Shown: one piece after another, positions 11,836-24,128 of the stretch
Layout: the number at the start of each line of letters is the position of its first letter
Numbering within the stretch: the first letter of the stretch is position 1
Assembly: GCA_013396635.1 (NCBI GenBank)
Contig: WBMW01005074.1
Span: 124,001 to 188,000 of the forward strand
From: Penelope pileata
Lineage: Eukaryota > Chordata > Aves > Galliformes > Cracidae
Length of the DNA: 64,000 nt
Direction of reading: 5' to 3'
Program-made: the position numbers and the translations under genes
Notes under the pieces: model-generated
What the model saw: the letters and a program-made list of their open reading frames with translations, nothing else
The model's database searches: none
Told to the model about the DNA's origin: nothing

Positions 11836-14800
11836 TTGTCAGCAATATTTTGAAATGGCAAAATTAGTCTATGTTTTTCCAAATGTTTAGTTGCCAGATT
11901 TATAAGAAAGAGTGCTTTGTAGTGGTCCAAAAACGGATAGCAAGTACAATGTATGTGCTTGTCTACATGGCAAAGCAAGCTGGAATGGCTGTTCCACAGC
12001 AGCTCCTACAGCAGATGCTCCTATTTCATAAAAGTGCTTTTTTTTTTTCTTTTTTTTTTTGACACATTATAGCAAAAGCCAAGGCACCCTGAGGCTCTGA
12101 CTGTGTTGAGTAATATGACCCTCATAAAGAGTAGATGTGAAAGAGTTACTGTTTTCGAATACATACACTACAGTATTTCATAGGGTTTCAGTTTCTCGTC
12201 CCTCTACCCTCAGCCTTGGTAGACAAGTCCTAAACGATTTATGGGGCCTGATCAGGTTGAACGATGCTGTAGATAAGAGAGGTCACCAGGAACTAACAGA
12301 AGAGGATTCAATCTCCAAATTCAGGAGAGCTTTCTAGTATGGTTTCAGACAGGTCATGGAGCATGGCTGTAGGGCAAGTTCTCCATCTATACAGGGAGCT
12401 GATCTACTGGGGGGAAAATCACGGAGTTTTAAGATAATATCTAGCAAGGCCAAACAGATTTCCACTTTAAACAAGTACAAAATTCCATTACTTACAGACA
12501 AAAATAAAGCTAAGCATTGAAAAAGAATGTAGGGGTACATGCTAAACAAGGCCAAATTAAGTTATCTTCTTTCCTAAAAGTGGTACTGAAATAGATGAAT
12601 TTTTATCATGCAATCTTAAAAAGAATAAAAGTACACTGACATTTAAGTTTCAGGTTTTTTTTTCATGTTTATATTGCTGTTTTGTCTTTTTCCCCACCTC
12701 TATTTGCCACTAAAGAAAACTGTAAGAAGAAAAATAAGGTAAAGAGGAAATTATTTTTTGGCAAAGGTTTAAAAGAAAGTGAAGTGCATTTTTTTCACCA
12801 AAACTATCTGCTATATTTAGAGATGGGAAGAGCTCTTTTATGTAATCAGTTCCAGAGAAGCTAGACTTCTTTTTCTCCAGTTAGAGAAACCACGTACATA
12901 CATCTTGAATCCAAAAGATCCCAGAGTGAAAGGCAGCATCACAGACCTTTCTATACCTTATGTAATTTCCTAGTTTCTCAAAATGAGTAGTCTTTCCAAG
13001 CATCTGAAACAATAATCAAGCTGAGTCCAAAAGTTGTACAGTATTTTCAACACATAGCTCCTCAGCTACAAGACCCAGCAGCAAAACTCTCCAACACCTG
13101 GAAATGCACAGATGCTGCCTTGAGTCATCTAGACCTGAATGCACGTATATGCTAGTACATGCATACACGCTGTGAAGTATGTGAGATCACTGTATGGGTG
13201 CTTTGATACTTAAGTCAGGTGATCATTGCTTATGGTAGTTTATCCTTTTTTTGTTATCCAGACAAGGGTCACAGTGCTCCTGAATTGAAATTTCAAATCC
13301 AGGAGTTGCATGTCCTTTATTTTTTTTGTTACAGGCACGTGTTACTTTGCTTTGACTTCTCTGAAACCCTCCAACAGAAGCCTCAGAGCATGGGCTGTTG
13401 CCTTACAGGAAAACAAAACAATAAATGCAGCTATGGGAGGCTGCAGAATGTACTGCTCTCCGCCTGCAAAGAGCAAGCGTGTGGCTGTGATCATGTCCCC
13501 TTAGTACACTTGACTGACCTCAGGTGGACGGGGCTCATAACCAGCATGAAGTGATACCTCCTTTCCGAGTCCTTCCCATATACATATACACGAGTGATTC
13601 ATACAAATAACACCACAAAGAAGCGGTATATACAGGCTGAAGGATTTATGAATTTTTATTTAAATTGTATTTCTTTTAAAAGGCTGATAACAACTGAAGA
13701 AATTATGGAAAATGTTAAGGGGAGTGCAACTGATAGGATTTAAACCCATCACACATGATAATAAGCACACAATTTCCGTTCTTCCCACTTTGGAAATGGA
13801 TTTATCTGTTACTAACTTTCATCTTTTACTCTATTAAACAAAGACATCTGCAGATGCTGAAGAAGCAGCCAGAGGACTCCTACATTTTTTTCCTGTTAGT
13901 GTTAAAAAAGTGTTGAGATTAAAAAAAAAAATTACAAATCTTCCTTTAGAAGTTTAAAAAGCAGAATTAAAAGAAGGAAAATAACAGAGAATGACCTTAA
14001 TGAGATACTTTGGAACTGCAAAGTTTATTTAAGACAAAAATCCACAGGTTTTGAAGGCTGCTTTAATGTCCGTGTTCATACATGCAGCGCTAAACAAAAG
14101 GGGCCAGAAATGGTGCACAACCTGTAAGAACAAAACAACCTGTAAAACAAAAACCCTAAATTACTGCCTATGTCATCTGCCACAGTCTTCCTAGAGAATG
14201 TCTGAAAGTTCTTTCAAAAAGTCAGAAGAAACAGAACAGCCAAGAAATCCTAACAGTGCCAAGGAAAACTTCACAGAGGCACCAAGAAGGGTCTAAAATT
14301 AATCTTCTGAAAGCCAGCAGAGAAAACCTTACTTTATCAAGAACAAGGTAAAAAAAGGGAAAAGCTAAAGCCAGAATAAGTCTGTACAAAGCAGTGAAAT
14401 TGCACAAATGTATACACACACAGATATGGCACTAAAGTAGATACAATTCATTCTGTTTCAATTCATGAACTGAAGCAAGCTGCTTGGTGGCTGTGATGAC
14501 AGAACCACAGGAGAGGTCTGAATGCCATTAACTGAGATATCTCAATGCAAGAGGAAAGCCAGCACTGTCCAGACTCTGGTGCCAAAGGTGCACTTGCCCA
14601 ACACGCCGTGGAAGAGAGCTGGGGCACGCTGGAGCCTGGTCAGCTGAATGGATCCCAGATGACACCTGAGGTCGCAAAGATCTGAGCCTACAGCAGCAGC
14701 TTGGCTCCTTTCCTGTCTCTCATTTCTACGTGACACATAAGACAGCCATTGGAGATGTGGCACAGAAGTTGTGTGCACTGCAACTTGCGAGAAAGTGCAA

Positions 14801-16885
14801 AAAGCTGCAGGTAGTGTTCTGGAGCAAGTTAGTGCTAAGAGCAGAAAAAATAGCTGAGGGAGGAATTAATACCTTTATAGCCATACATTTATGGCCCCCC
14901 TGTTTGGGGCTAATGAAGGCAATAATTCAACATTAAAATGGATCCTTTATAATTTAAAACAATTTTTAATAAAACCATAGTAAGATCATAAGAAGATGGA
15001 AGGAATTGCTCATAAAGGAATTCTTAACCAAACTTTGCATTCCCAGCTTTGTGCGAAAAAGTACTTTGTGAAAACAAAGGCAGAATGGAAATAATCTGTG
15101 AGATGGAGACGCCATTTTTAGAGTCTTAGATGCAGGAATTCTTAGAAATACAGCAAAACAAAATACATACTTTACTAAGCTACATACAAGATATAGAAGA
15201 AGATAAAGAAATAAGCTCAAGAAATTACGAATCAAGGATAAGTTGGTATTTTTAACGCTACTCTGGAAAAACACGTGTGTAAGACTTAAGGGATATTAAG
15301 TGCAACTTAGTACAGTGACACAGTGACCAATTAGTAATCCACTGTTTGTAGAGAGCGCAAAAAAAGGGTGAAAAAATATCCTAGCCTCTCTATGTTTATA
15401 TTTCCCATAACCCTGGCAATCAGCAAGAAACAGAAAAATTCAAGTCTTGAGTGAACTTACAAGGCCTAGCCCCAAACTATACAAAAATGTTTACAAATCC
15501 ACATTCTGCCAGCAGTGCCAGACAGCAAAGTGTCCTAATGGTGCTACCAGGAGCAAGAGAGAAGCAAAGGAATTCCCAGTGGAAAAAGGTGCATATTAGT
15601 TTTAAGAAGTAAATACAACAGCATTTGTTCCATGCCTTCAAGTCCTAGCATCAGTAATGAAACTACTTTAAGTGGCACTGAGATTTGGTGGAGGGCTTTG
15701 AGACAGGGGACGCAATCAGTGCTGCAGACTTGCAGAGCAGGTAACATTCGCAGCATTATTTGGAGCAATCAGAAGAGCCCTCCAACATTCTTCGACAATA
15801 AATAATCGTAAAACACACCCAAAAATCAGTCTAAAATCTCTTTCTAAAACAAAGTCTTTACTGAATACTTAACCAAATCTACTCAAGGCCACACACTTTA
15901 GCTACAACATTTCACAACAAAACGACCCACCTAACTTCCTTGGAACATCCCTAGCACAGTTCACTGCTGGCATGGCACTCGCTGATGACAATTTTCAGTC
16001 ACATCAATCTCATTTCAGCACGGCTAGAGTAAGGGTCAAAATAGGTCAGATACTGGAAAACTAGTCACAGCTATTGCTTTTTTTCTTCTGCTTTTCCATA
16101 AACAGCAGAGAAAATTGGCAAGAAGCCAAATACTTATTTATGGACAACATTTATTTTTAGGCATTTATTTTAGTTGCTGGAGAACAATTGCAGCTAAATG
16201 TACTTATTACTATCTGGAAATCTATTTTTGAAGTATCCTCTGTTAATATAATTTTTTTGTTGTTGTTCTGTATCACTGTATCCACCTCTTTAAGCTCAGA
16301 CTGTGTCTGATAACTGCCAACATTTCCACAGCAACCGTGTTACTTTCCTAGGGAAAGGACAAAACCCGGAGGTCCCCCCTTCATGTTTTGTGCAAAAAAC
16401 CTAATTGCTCTGCATAGCATTTTTCTTAAGTAGATGATGGAGCAGGCAGGGAGTCTCAGGGCTTCGTGCTTACTCGAACAGATTGCCCACTGCCAGCAGA
16501 GCCAAGCCTCGTACAGACCCTCTGCACACCAGCCCTGACTGTGCTCCAAACGCAGACATATTTGCTTCCAGTGCTGAATGAGAAAGTTGTGGCTTCCCTA
16601 ACAAGTTCATTGCTTTCACAGGCAAAACAGCATGAAATAAAAATGACACACACTGTTTTCTACTGATTTCACACTCAAAATTTCATGTTCCTGTCAGGGA
16701 TTCTTCTTCTCTTGCTTCATAAAGGAACAATTTGTTTTCCTCATGTTTTCTGCACCTTTCCTCTTGCCCTCTCATTTGATTTGTTACACGCTCAGGGCAA
16801 GACCTGAACTGACGGCAGTCTCCATATGCTGGCCAGTTCTTTATTGACACGCACTCAGGCCAGCCTTTGCAAGGTAAGAAATACA
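11836..16885. other. Intron sequence, nothing recognised
   Basis: Contains a T-rich run at 12038-12060. Open frames up to about 110 codons (for example 13219-13554, plus) lack any recognisable domain or convincing splice context. No repeat family was identified. Confidence 0.55.
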
Positions 16886-16972
16886 TTTACCCCATTTTGC
16901 CAAATGATAACTGAGTTGGAGGTTACACAATTATATATCAGGATGACAGGCACCCATGCCTGTGAACTCCAT
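16886..16972 (-). mobile_element. MIR SINE fragment
   Basis: The plus-strand order CCCCATTTTG..., GATAACTGAGTTGGAGGTTA, then CACCCATGCCTGTGAACTCC follows the reverse complement of MIR. That is the conserved core ending in the region beside the tRNA-derived head, with the middle shortened. Divergence is high, as expected for an ancient SINE. The assignment rests on remembered consensus only. Confidence 0.55.
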
Positions 16973-17439
16973 AACTGCAGTGCCATGTATTTCAGCCTGC
17001 TCTCACATTTCAGCTACCAGCAGAGATTTTCAGAACTTTGTGTTGTTCACAGGGTTTAGAGGGACCTAGCTCCTGCACTGAGCACGAGCCTAAAGGGGCA
17101 GAGAATAGCACGAATACACACAAAGCAACTTAACGGGCATGACTTCTCATAAAAGCCCTGTAGAAGAGGGAATAATCAGGACAAAAATCAGATAAATAAA
17201 TAAATGATAATAATCCAGAGGTCAGCAGTTAAAATCACAGAGTACACAAGATGCCCTCCTGCCATCCCGGTCCACTCAGGTTTTGAGCACTGCTGCAGTA
17301 GGTGGGAAATGACCCGTTATCTGGCTTCTCATTTTATCGTTCAGCTTTTGGTATTACTTTCTATTAAAAAGATGACATAATTCCTCATCTTTCAAGCCAC
17401 TGATTTTGCCATCTTTCAACCAGTGTAGTGACACCAATG
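16973..17439. other. Intron sequence, nothing recognised
   Basis: Unique-looking sequence with a small AATA-type run near 17190. It leads into the candidate regulatory block that follows. Confidence 0.5.
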
Positions 17440-18125
17440 TCTTTAGAAATGTTGCGCGAGCAGAATGCAAGGCAAGCTATGCACATTTTTTCCCCCTGTA
17501 AATGCCATAATGGCTTTTTCATTATTGATGATATCTTCAAATGTTCCTAAATGCGTTAAGGTGGTTACTGGACCCAGTTCTACCTAGACCATTAGCTGTT
17601 TCTCTGATCATATCAAAATGCATCTCAATTCCCCATCTACCTCCCCGCTACAATTGCTTCATCAATATTCATAAGATCCGAGAGCTTGATATTGATTACC
17701 GCATCTAATGGACTCATTATGCAAAGTCATCATGACCTCTGAAGCAATTCTGCTTTTGTGACTTCTCTAGATGCCTGCTCACAGCATTCTGAATCATCAG
17801 TCATACCGGCAGGAGCAAGCAGAGGGGCACAAAACCCACAGCAGCTGACGATGCTCTGCTAGGATGGACATTTTCCATGCCTGCCTGAGATGTCACGCAA
17901 CACTAAAAGCTGTCACATTATCTTGAACTTAACAGGAGCTCTTGTTATCACACAGCAGAAAGGAGTAGTTAATATTAACTGATCATTATTAACATTCATT
18001 ATGGAAAATCAATCTGATCATGCTATAACCTCCTGCTGCAGTCAGCTGGGTTATTCTGATATTTACATAATATTGAGCTCCTGCTAACCAAAATTATGGC
18101 AGTTATATAACATCTTCCAATGTCA
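17440..18125. promoter_or_regulatory. Candidate conserved non-coding element / enhancer
   Basis: A repeat-free block packed with motifs typical of deeply conserved developmental enhancers. Examples are ATTGATTAC at 17691-17699, CATTATGCAAA (homeodomain/POU-like) at 17714-17724, a perfect palindrome GTTAATATTAAC at 17968-17979 (HNF1-like but one base short of the usual spacing), and several TAAT cores and CAGCTG E-boxes. Conservation cannot be tested here, so this is an inference from texture. Confidence 0.4.
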
Positions 18126-20472
18126 TGGTGATTCTGCAAACAAAAAAATCTATTTCAGTTATCAGCAACAAGGTACAAAATAAACACATTTCACAAACAG
18201 TTTCTAATGACAAATGTTTTATGCTTAATATGTCCAAAATTAATACTGACAACTATCCCTCTTTGGAAAGAAAAATAAAAAAAGTGCAACCGCAGTGCGA
18301 GTTCACCTCCTGGTCTCAACATTAACCATTTCTGGATGAATGATATTTAATGTGAAATCACTTTTGTAAACAAGTAGACAAAAATCTCTCTCATTGTCGT
18401 ATGAGAAGGAATCAGAAGACTGGAAGCAGCAGTTAGACTTATTTTTTGAATAGAAATTAGAAACACTGCATTAAACTAAAGCGATTAACCCATACGACTG
18501 AGTGACCCAGAAGAAAGGCATGTGCATCATCAGCTGCATTCTTAAAAAAATAAAATCTAACTCAAAAATTTTCATCCAGATGCAAGAATAATTTACTAAA
18601 ATACTAACGGTATAGCTTGTTTTCATTATAGTTAACTATAAAATTACTATCGACATGTTTTCTGTTAGCTACGTCTGACTAAATTAAGATGGAAAAGAAT
18701 TATTGTACACGCATTTTCAGGATCCCCCCTCCTTTAACTAGTTTTTTGTACATTGATAATTACATAAATCAAAGTTAAGATTCCTGTCAAATTGGTTCTT
18801 TTCTTCACTCTGAAATATTGTTTCTCAGTCAAACATTAAAGTTCTCATTCATATTTCAACATTAAGCCCAAATTTGATTTGAAGGCTACCAAAATAAATC
18901 TATAGATATATTCAGTTCTTTAATCTGAACATGGTTAAAGACTTTTAGAATATAACTGTACACTGGTTTGGGGCTTGTCTAAGTGCATCAAAGCGTAACC
19001 AACTTTGATTACCTTGCCTCAATCTTTACTGTAAATTCATTTAATCTCTAACTTAGAGATATAATTCCCACATACACATGTATTTGAAAAAATGAATATC
19101 TTGAAAAAGCAACACTTTTCTATCAAACTAAAATCAATTCAAATGAAAAGACTGAAGAAAAAGTGTCCGCCACAGTCAGAAGCAAGAGATAATCCTATGC
19201 GAACACACAGCGAGTGCATCCACAGCTAAATCCCTTGGATTAAAATATGACTTGTGTAGTATTCACATCTTTTGAAAGAAGATACAGGAGAACGTGGTAG
19301 CTTTTATTCAGGCTTGACTTTTACCATGTCAGAGTCTTCTTAAACATAAGGTAAGATTAAAGCCATATTTGGCCTACGTCATGGAACCCTACAGCAAGTT
19401 GCTTCAGAATTAGCTGAAACACACCTAAAAATCATACAAACCAAAATATAGTTTGCCATGATCTGTTTTATTTCCATTCCTCATATCAAAAGTGTATATA
19501 CACTATGCTACAGAATCTTAAAATGTGGCTCCAAAAAGTATTTGCCTAATTAGAATACCTCAGAGCTATGCCATTCACATTTGAGAATAGTGTAAAACAT
19601 TGAATTTTATTTTCATTCAGAAATTTCTATTATTAGAGAAATTATGGAATGTGACCTAAAAGGACAAGATTTTTCACAAGACAGGGAACCAATATTAAAT
19701 ATTCAAAGCACATACTCTCACTCTGTTTCACAGCAAAAATATCTGCCAATTAGCAACTGTCAGCAAAAAGTTGACATTGCAAAAATTTCAAAGGTAGAAC
19801 TAATTAGGAAGCAAGTATAATCAACTCAAATTTTATGACTTCAAAACTCTGAACTTGCAGTTAGTATTTGGGCACATGTTTGAAGAGACTGCATTTATGC
19901 ATATGAATTGGCACCTTTGATTTATGTAACTGCAAAAATTCATTTCCCAAATGTAACTAATACAGCTGTAGTTGATATTTATCACATTATTGTCACTGTT
20001 AATACTTAAATAAACATGCAGTAACATATAGAAATGATTAAATACTGATATCACAATTCAGTTTGTTGTACTACAGACAAACATAAAGAATATATTGGGT
20101 GCATTTATAGGGTGCCAGGCAAATATCCAGCATGTCCTGGAGCACAGACTGTGTAGATTAATGGGAATACGCAGGGAGAGGGTGGGACCTTGCTCTGGAA
20201 GCCAGTCCAAGGGAGTGAGCAGCAAAGCATGACTGCACAGCACAGCTATGTGCTGCCTCCCACATAGGGCAGGCTTTGTAGACTGTGGCCAGCCAAGGGT
20301 AAGGTGCTGCTTGCTCTTAAGGTACGCACATTTTACCCTCAAAAATTCACTACACATCAACAGGCAAGTACAGTTTATCACTTTTATTTTTCAATATAGT
20401 TCCTTAGGTTACTTTCGCTAAGTCCTAATCATCAGACACATTTGAATTCAAGGCACTTAGTTTACCTCATAG
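18126..20472. other. Intron sequence, nothing recognised
   Basis: AT-rich. A GC-richer stretch at about 20090-20330 directly before the CR1 has no recognisable coding or repeat content. Confidence 0.5.
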
Positions 20473-21178
20473 ATCACAGAATCACAGAGGTTGGAAGGGA
20501 CCTCTGGAGATCATCTAGTCCAACACCCCTGCTAAAGCAGGTTGCCTAGAACAGGTTGCAAAGGAAAGCATCCAGGCAGGTATCGAAGTGGAGGAGCCTC
20601 CACAACCTCTCTGGGCAGCCTGTTCCAGCACTCTGTTAGCCTCAAGGAAAAAAAAAAGCTTTTCCTCATGTTCATATGGAACTCCTTGTGTTCCAGTTTG
20701 TGCTCATTGCCCCTTGTTCCATCGCTGGGCACTGTTGAGTAAAGCCTGGCCCCATCCACTCAGCTCCTGCCCTTCAGATATTTGTAAGCATCGATAAGAT
20801 CTCCTCTCACTCTTCTCTTCTCCCGGCTGAACAGCCCCAGGCCTCTCAGCCCTTCCTCATTAGAGAGATGCTCCAGGCCCATTATCATCCTTACGGCACT
20901 ATGCTGGATTCTCCCTAGAAGTTCCCTGTCCTTCTTAAACCAGGGAGCCCAGAACTGCACGCAGCACTCCAGATGTGGCCTCACCAGGGCAGAGCAGAGG
21001 GAGAAGATCACCTCCCTGCACCTGCTGACCACAGTCTTTGCTGCATACTCCAAGATACCATTGGCATTCTTGGCCACCAGGGCACACTGCTGGCTCATGG
21101 CCAATCTGTTGTCCACCGGGACCCTCGGGTCCTTCTCAGCAGAGCTCATTTACATCAGGTCAGCCTCCAACCTGTACT
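20473..21178 (-). mobile_element. CR1 LINE, 3' part, cut by assembly gap
   Basis: On the minus strand the element ends at 20473 with the CR1 3' tail (plus-strand ATCACAGAATCACAGAGGTT). Upstream it carries the end of the CR1 reverse-transcriptase reading frame. Homology continues to the edge of the N run, so its 5' limit is unknown. At about 700 bp it is one of the longer copies in the window. Confidence 0.92.
20760..21149 (-). pseudogene. CR1 ORF2 C-terminal remnant (after the RT domain)
   Basis: A 129-codon open stretch matches the C-terminal part of CR1 ORF2, the endonuclease/reverse-transcriptase protein used for target-primed retrotransposition. Diagnostic pieces are KDPRVPVDNRLAMSQQCAL, ALVRPHLECCVQFWAPWFKK and FSREKRRVRGDLIDAYKYLK. 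These lie beyond the catalytic motifs, which would be in or past the gap. The fragment has no start or catalytic core and is not functional alone. Confidence 0.85.
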
Positions 21179-21258
21179 NNNNNNNNNNNNNNNNNNNNNN
21201 NNNNNNNNNNNNNNNNNNNNNNNNNNNNNNNNNNNNNNNNNNNNNNNNNNNNNNNNNN
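21179..21258. other. Assembly gap (80 N)
   Basis: A run of 80 N. CR1 homology enters on the left and mariner homology leaves on the right, so the real junction between two repeats is hidden. Open frames running through it are meaningless. Confidence 1.
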
Positions 21259-21446
21259 TGCTCCATCCACACTTCCATGTCAGATGCCATTTGGTCAGAC
21301 TGTCCCTCACTGCCATCTGTGTGACAGCAACAACATGGAATGGAATATTGGTGGGAAGGTACAACCTCTGCTGCCATACCACCAACATTCTGATGTTGTG
21401 GGCCAATATAATAAAATAGGAGGCATTACTTTTGGACCAGCCCTCA
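21259..21446 (-). mobile_element. Mariner-type (GalluHop-like) DNA transposon, 5' end fragment
   Basis: The reverse complement aligns well with 46373-46560 of the fuller copy in this window. It includes the terminal inverted repeat (plus strand AATAGGAGGCATTACTTTTG) ending in GCCCTCA, followed by a TA that would be the target dinucleotide at 21447-21448. The rest of the element is lost or lies in the gap. This end does not carry the conserved C-terminal transposase codons. Confidence 0.85.
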
Positions 21447-21612
21447 TACAAACCTACTCTGCATCTGCTTCTGAGACTTCCATACCCTTGGGCAGAAAGG
21501 CTCCCAGCTTCTGGGAAGCGGTGATGTTAAATTCTGCAAAAAGTGCAGTCATATGAATGAAGTTGGCTGACTTAACATTGCATCCTGCTAAAAGACTATC
21601 AGCTTCTCGGAC

Positions 21613-21748
21613 ATAGAATCATAGCAACGCTAGGTAGGAAAGGACCTAGAAGACCATCTAGTCCAACCATCCTCCTACCACCAATATTTCCCACTAAACT
21701 AGTGAACCATATCCCTTAGCACCTCATCTAGATGCTACATCTTACGCT
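21613..21748 (-). mobile_element. CR1 LINE, 3'-end fragment (older subfamily)
   Basis: The plus strand begins ATAGAATCATAGCAACGCTA and continues with AGGACCTAGAAGACCATCTA and GTCCAACCATCCTCC, then CCCACTAAACTAGTGAACC. This is the reverse complement of a CR1 3' region. Homology fades near 21748. It is more diverged than the neighbouring copy at 20473. Confidence 0.82.
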
Positions 21749-24033
21749 TACAAGAACAACATCTCCGTGAGCACCAGGAGAATAAAACCAAGACATACAT
21801 GCAGTCTACAAATGGCACTAAAAATTTAGGAGAAATATCAGCGTAGACCAAGTCACAGTCAAAACAGATACTCCACTTTGCCTCTGTCTCTGACCACAGC
21901 AGCTGTGGAAGCTCTGTTTTACAATTAGGTGATCACTGATTAACCTGCAACTCCACTGCTCACTTTTTCCCTTTGCAGTAAGCCACAAATCAGATGTAAG
22001 TAGCAATGGCAGCTGATAACAGACTGAAGTCCTGTCTCACAAAACCAAACAGCGCATAACATTACTTTTGCATTTAGCCCCTTGTAGAGGTGCTAAACAT
22101 CTGTAAAAACAAGTTGCACATGTTCAGTTCAAAACCATATGCACAAAAGTACCACAGCAATAAGCTGCTGAGATCAAAACTGAGCTCTAAGGGTCAGCAT
22201 AAAACCAAAGAGCTGAAAGCTGAAAGCTTTCCAGAGGCAGCAACAAACTTTGAAAAGTTAAATACATTGACAAGATCTTTAATCTGCATAAAACTAGGTA
22301 CTGTTATTGCCAAGTGGGAACTGCAGTCCGAGTACAACAATCAAAAACCAGTACTTTATGTGACACAATATAAAGTTACCCTTTTACAGCTAGTATCTCC
22401 TTAAAAAAGCTTTTAGACCTCAAGATCATTCCATCCTTTTGATGAAGTTGTTCATAAGAAAATGCACAATGTAATCACAGTTTTAATATGAGCCACATAA
22501 ATTCAGATGAGATGGGATTTTCCTGACACCAGCACAATGAACATTAGAGAAATGAATTCTGTGTAGACCGTTTTCAGTATATACAAAATCAATTGATTAA
22601 ATTTATATTGTGATAATCCTAGACATCCTAATCTCTAAGGGTACCATAAATTTTATGGTATTTCAAAGATTTGTTACCACAATATACATGTATTAAAGTA
22701 ACAAATACTATTACAAAAAAACAAAACAAAACAAGACCACCAACAGAATTGGAAATAAGTTAAACTCCAATAGGGAATGATCCTGTAGGCTTAAAGAGCT
22801 GAGATTTGGTGTCCTTGCTGCAAGAACAAACTTCTTGTTTTCTGCAGATGCTCTTCTTATGAGGTAGACAGGTGCTCAAGCAACAGACCTGTTTTGTAAA
22901 GCTTTCAAACTTCTGCCAGGAATCACATTGATAGATGAGGAATTTGTACCTTATGCAACAGGTTAATTTGTAGAGCTCATGGGAGAGCTTCAAGACAGGG
23001 GTGCAACATTCCCTGTCAGAGCATTGCACTGAAATGCATGTTCTCAGTTTAATGAAGTATGGTAAATTCTCACAGGCTGTGAAGTCCCTCAAATTGCACA
23101 AGTGCTCAAAAGGGGCGCAAGTTTAGCTTCAGGCAACAGGGTAAAGCATCTAACCACTGCATCCCTCCCTGACACCAAAGTGATGAATCGACAGCTACAC
23201 AGTGTACAGAAAGACAACAGGGCACTGGATGGCTTACAAATAGTCTGTGCTTTTAAATTACGTTTGCTTTGACAAACTTGTGGACAAAGCAAAGAAGATT
23301 TTTTAACAGCTCCTCTAAGAAAAAAGAAAAAAGTGATCAAGAAAGACAGTAGGTAAAATTAGTGAAGATACTCATGACAGAAAAGTGCTTCCTTAAGCCC
23401 TAGAATCACCAAATCCTGCATTCCTACCAGTCTGCATCACAAAGTCGATGAACTTTAACTGCTTTTGATCTCCCCATGAAGGCCACACGGAGGTTCTCCT
23501 CTCTCTACCGTGCCATTTATTTTCAGAAATTGTGGAAGCATAATTATTTTTGACACTTCTACTTTGACACTTCTACTGCTCTGTCACATTTAAAATAAGT
23601 CAACACGTTACCAGCAGGAACAGCTTTCCTTTACTAAGGATGGGTGCAGGCAGAAATAGTAAAACTTCGAAGCTCTGTCCAGCTAAGGAAAGCATGGGGG
23701 AAAAAACATGCGCTACAAATCTTGAGAGACAGAAGGTCTGAACAACATCTACTTTCTGTAGAGTATCTCCTTTCAGTCAATCATTCAAGATTTAAAAATC
23801 TCTCAGCAATACCACGTAGCACTAGGACTTTACAGTGATATGTTCCTGAACATTAGATGTATCAGATTTCCTTTATGAGTTCCCATATTTAGAACAGCAC
23901 CTCCGGAAAGAAATCAAACTTCTTGTTCTAAAGTTATTTTGTCAAATTGCATAGCTAAAGTAGAAACACTATTCACAACAAATTCAGTCCAAGAAGTCCC
24001 ATGCTACTGTAGGTGGTTTAGTTGAAATCAGTC
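21749..24033. other. Intron sequence with minor repeats
   Basis: No exon or transposon recognised. It contains a small palindrome at 22642-22660 (TACCATAAA, one base, TTTATGGTA) and a 14-bp tandem duplication at 23549-23576. A stretch near 23925-23965 faintly resembles MIR, too weakly to call. Confidence 0.5.
23549..23576. repeat. 14-bp tandem duplication
   Basis: TTTGACACTTCTAC occurs twice in exact head-to-tail copies (23549-23562 and 23563-23576). This is a typical small slippage duplication. Confidence 0.9.
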
Positions 24034-24128
24034 CTCCCCCCCTCCCCCCATTTGTTATTCTGGTGATCAAAAACTCTTTTGAAAAAAAAAAAAAATTGCG
24101 GGGGGGGGATTTTTTTTTTTTTTTTTTT
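24034..24128. repeat. Homopolymer cluster C-rich / A14 / G9 / T19
   Basis: A C-rich tract at about 24034-24052 is followed by A14 (24082-24095), G9 (24100-24108) and T19 (24110-24128). The A and T runs can pair around the G run. Such tracts mutate fast and are prone to sequencing error, so run lengths are uncertain. Confidence 0.85.

Noticed and set aside
20973..21556. Several open frames spanning the N run
   Set aside because: They exist only because N is translated as X. The flanks are CR1 and mariner DNA in other frames.
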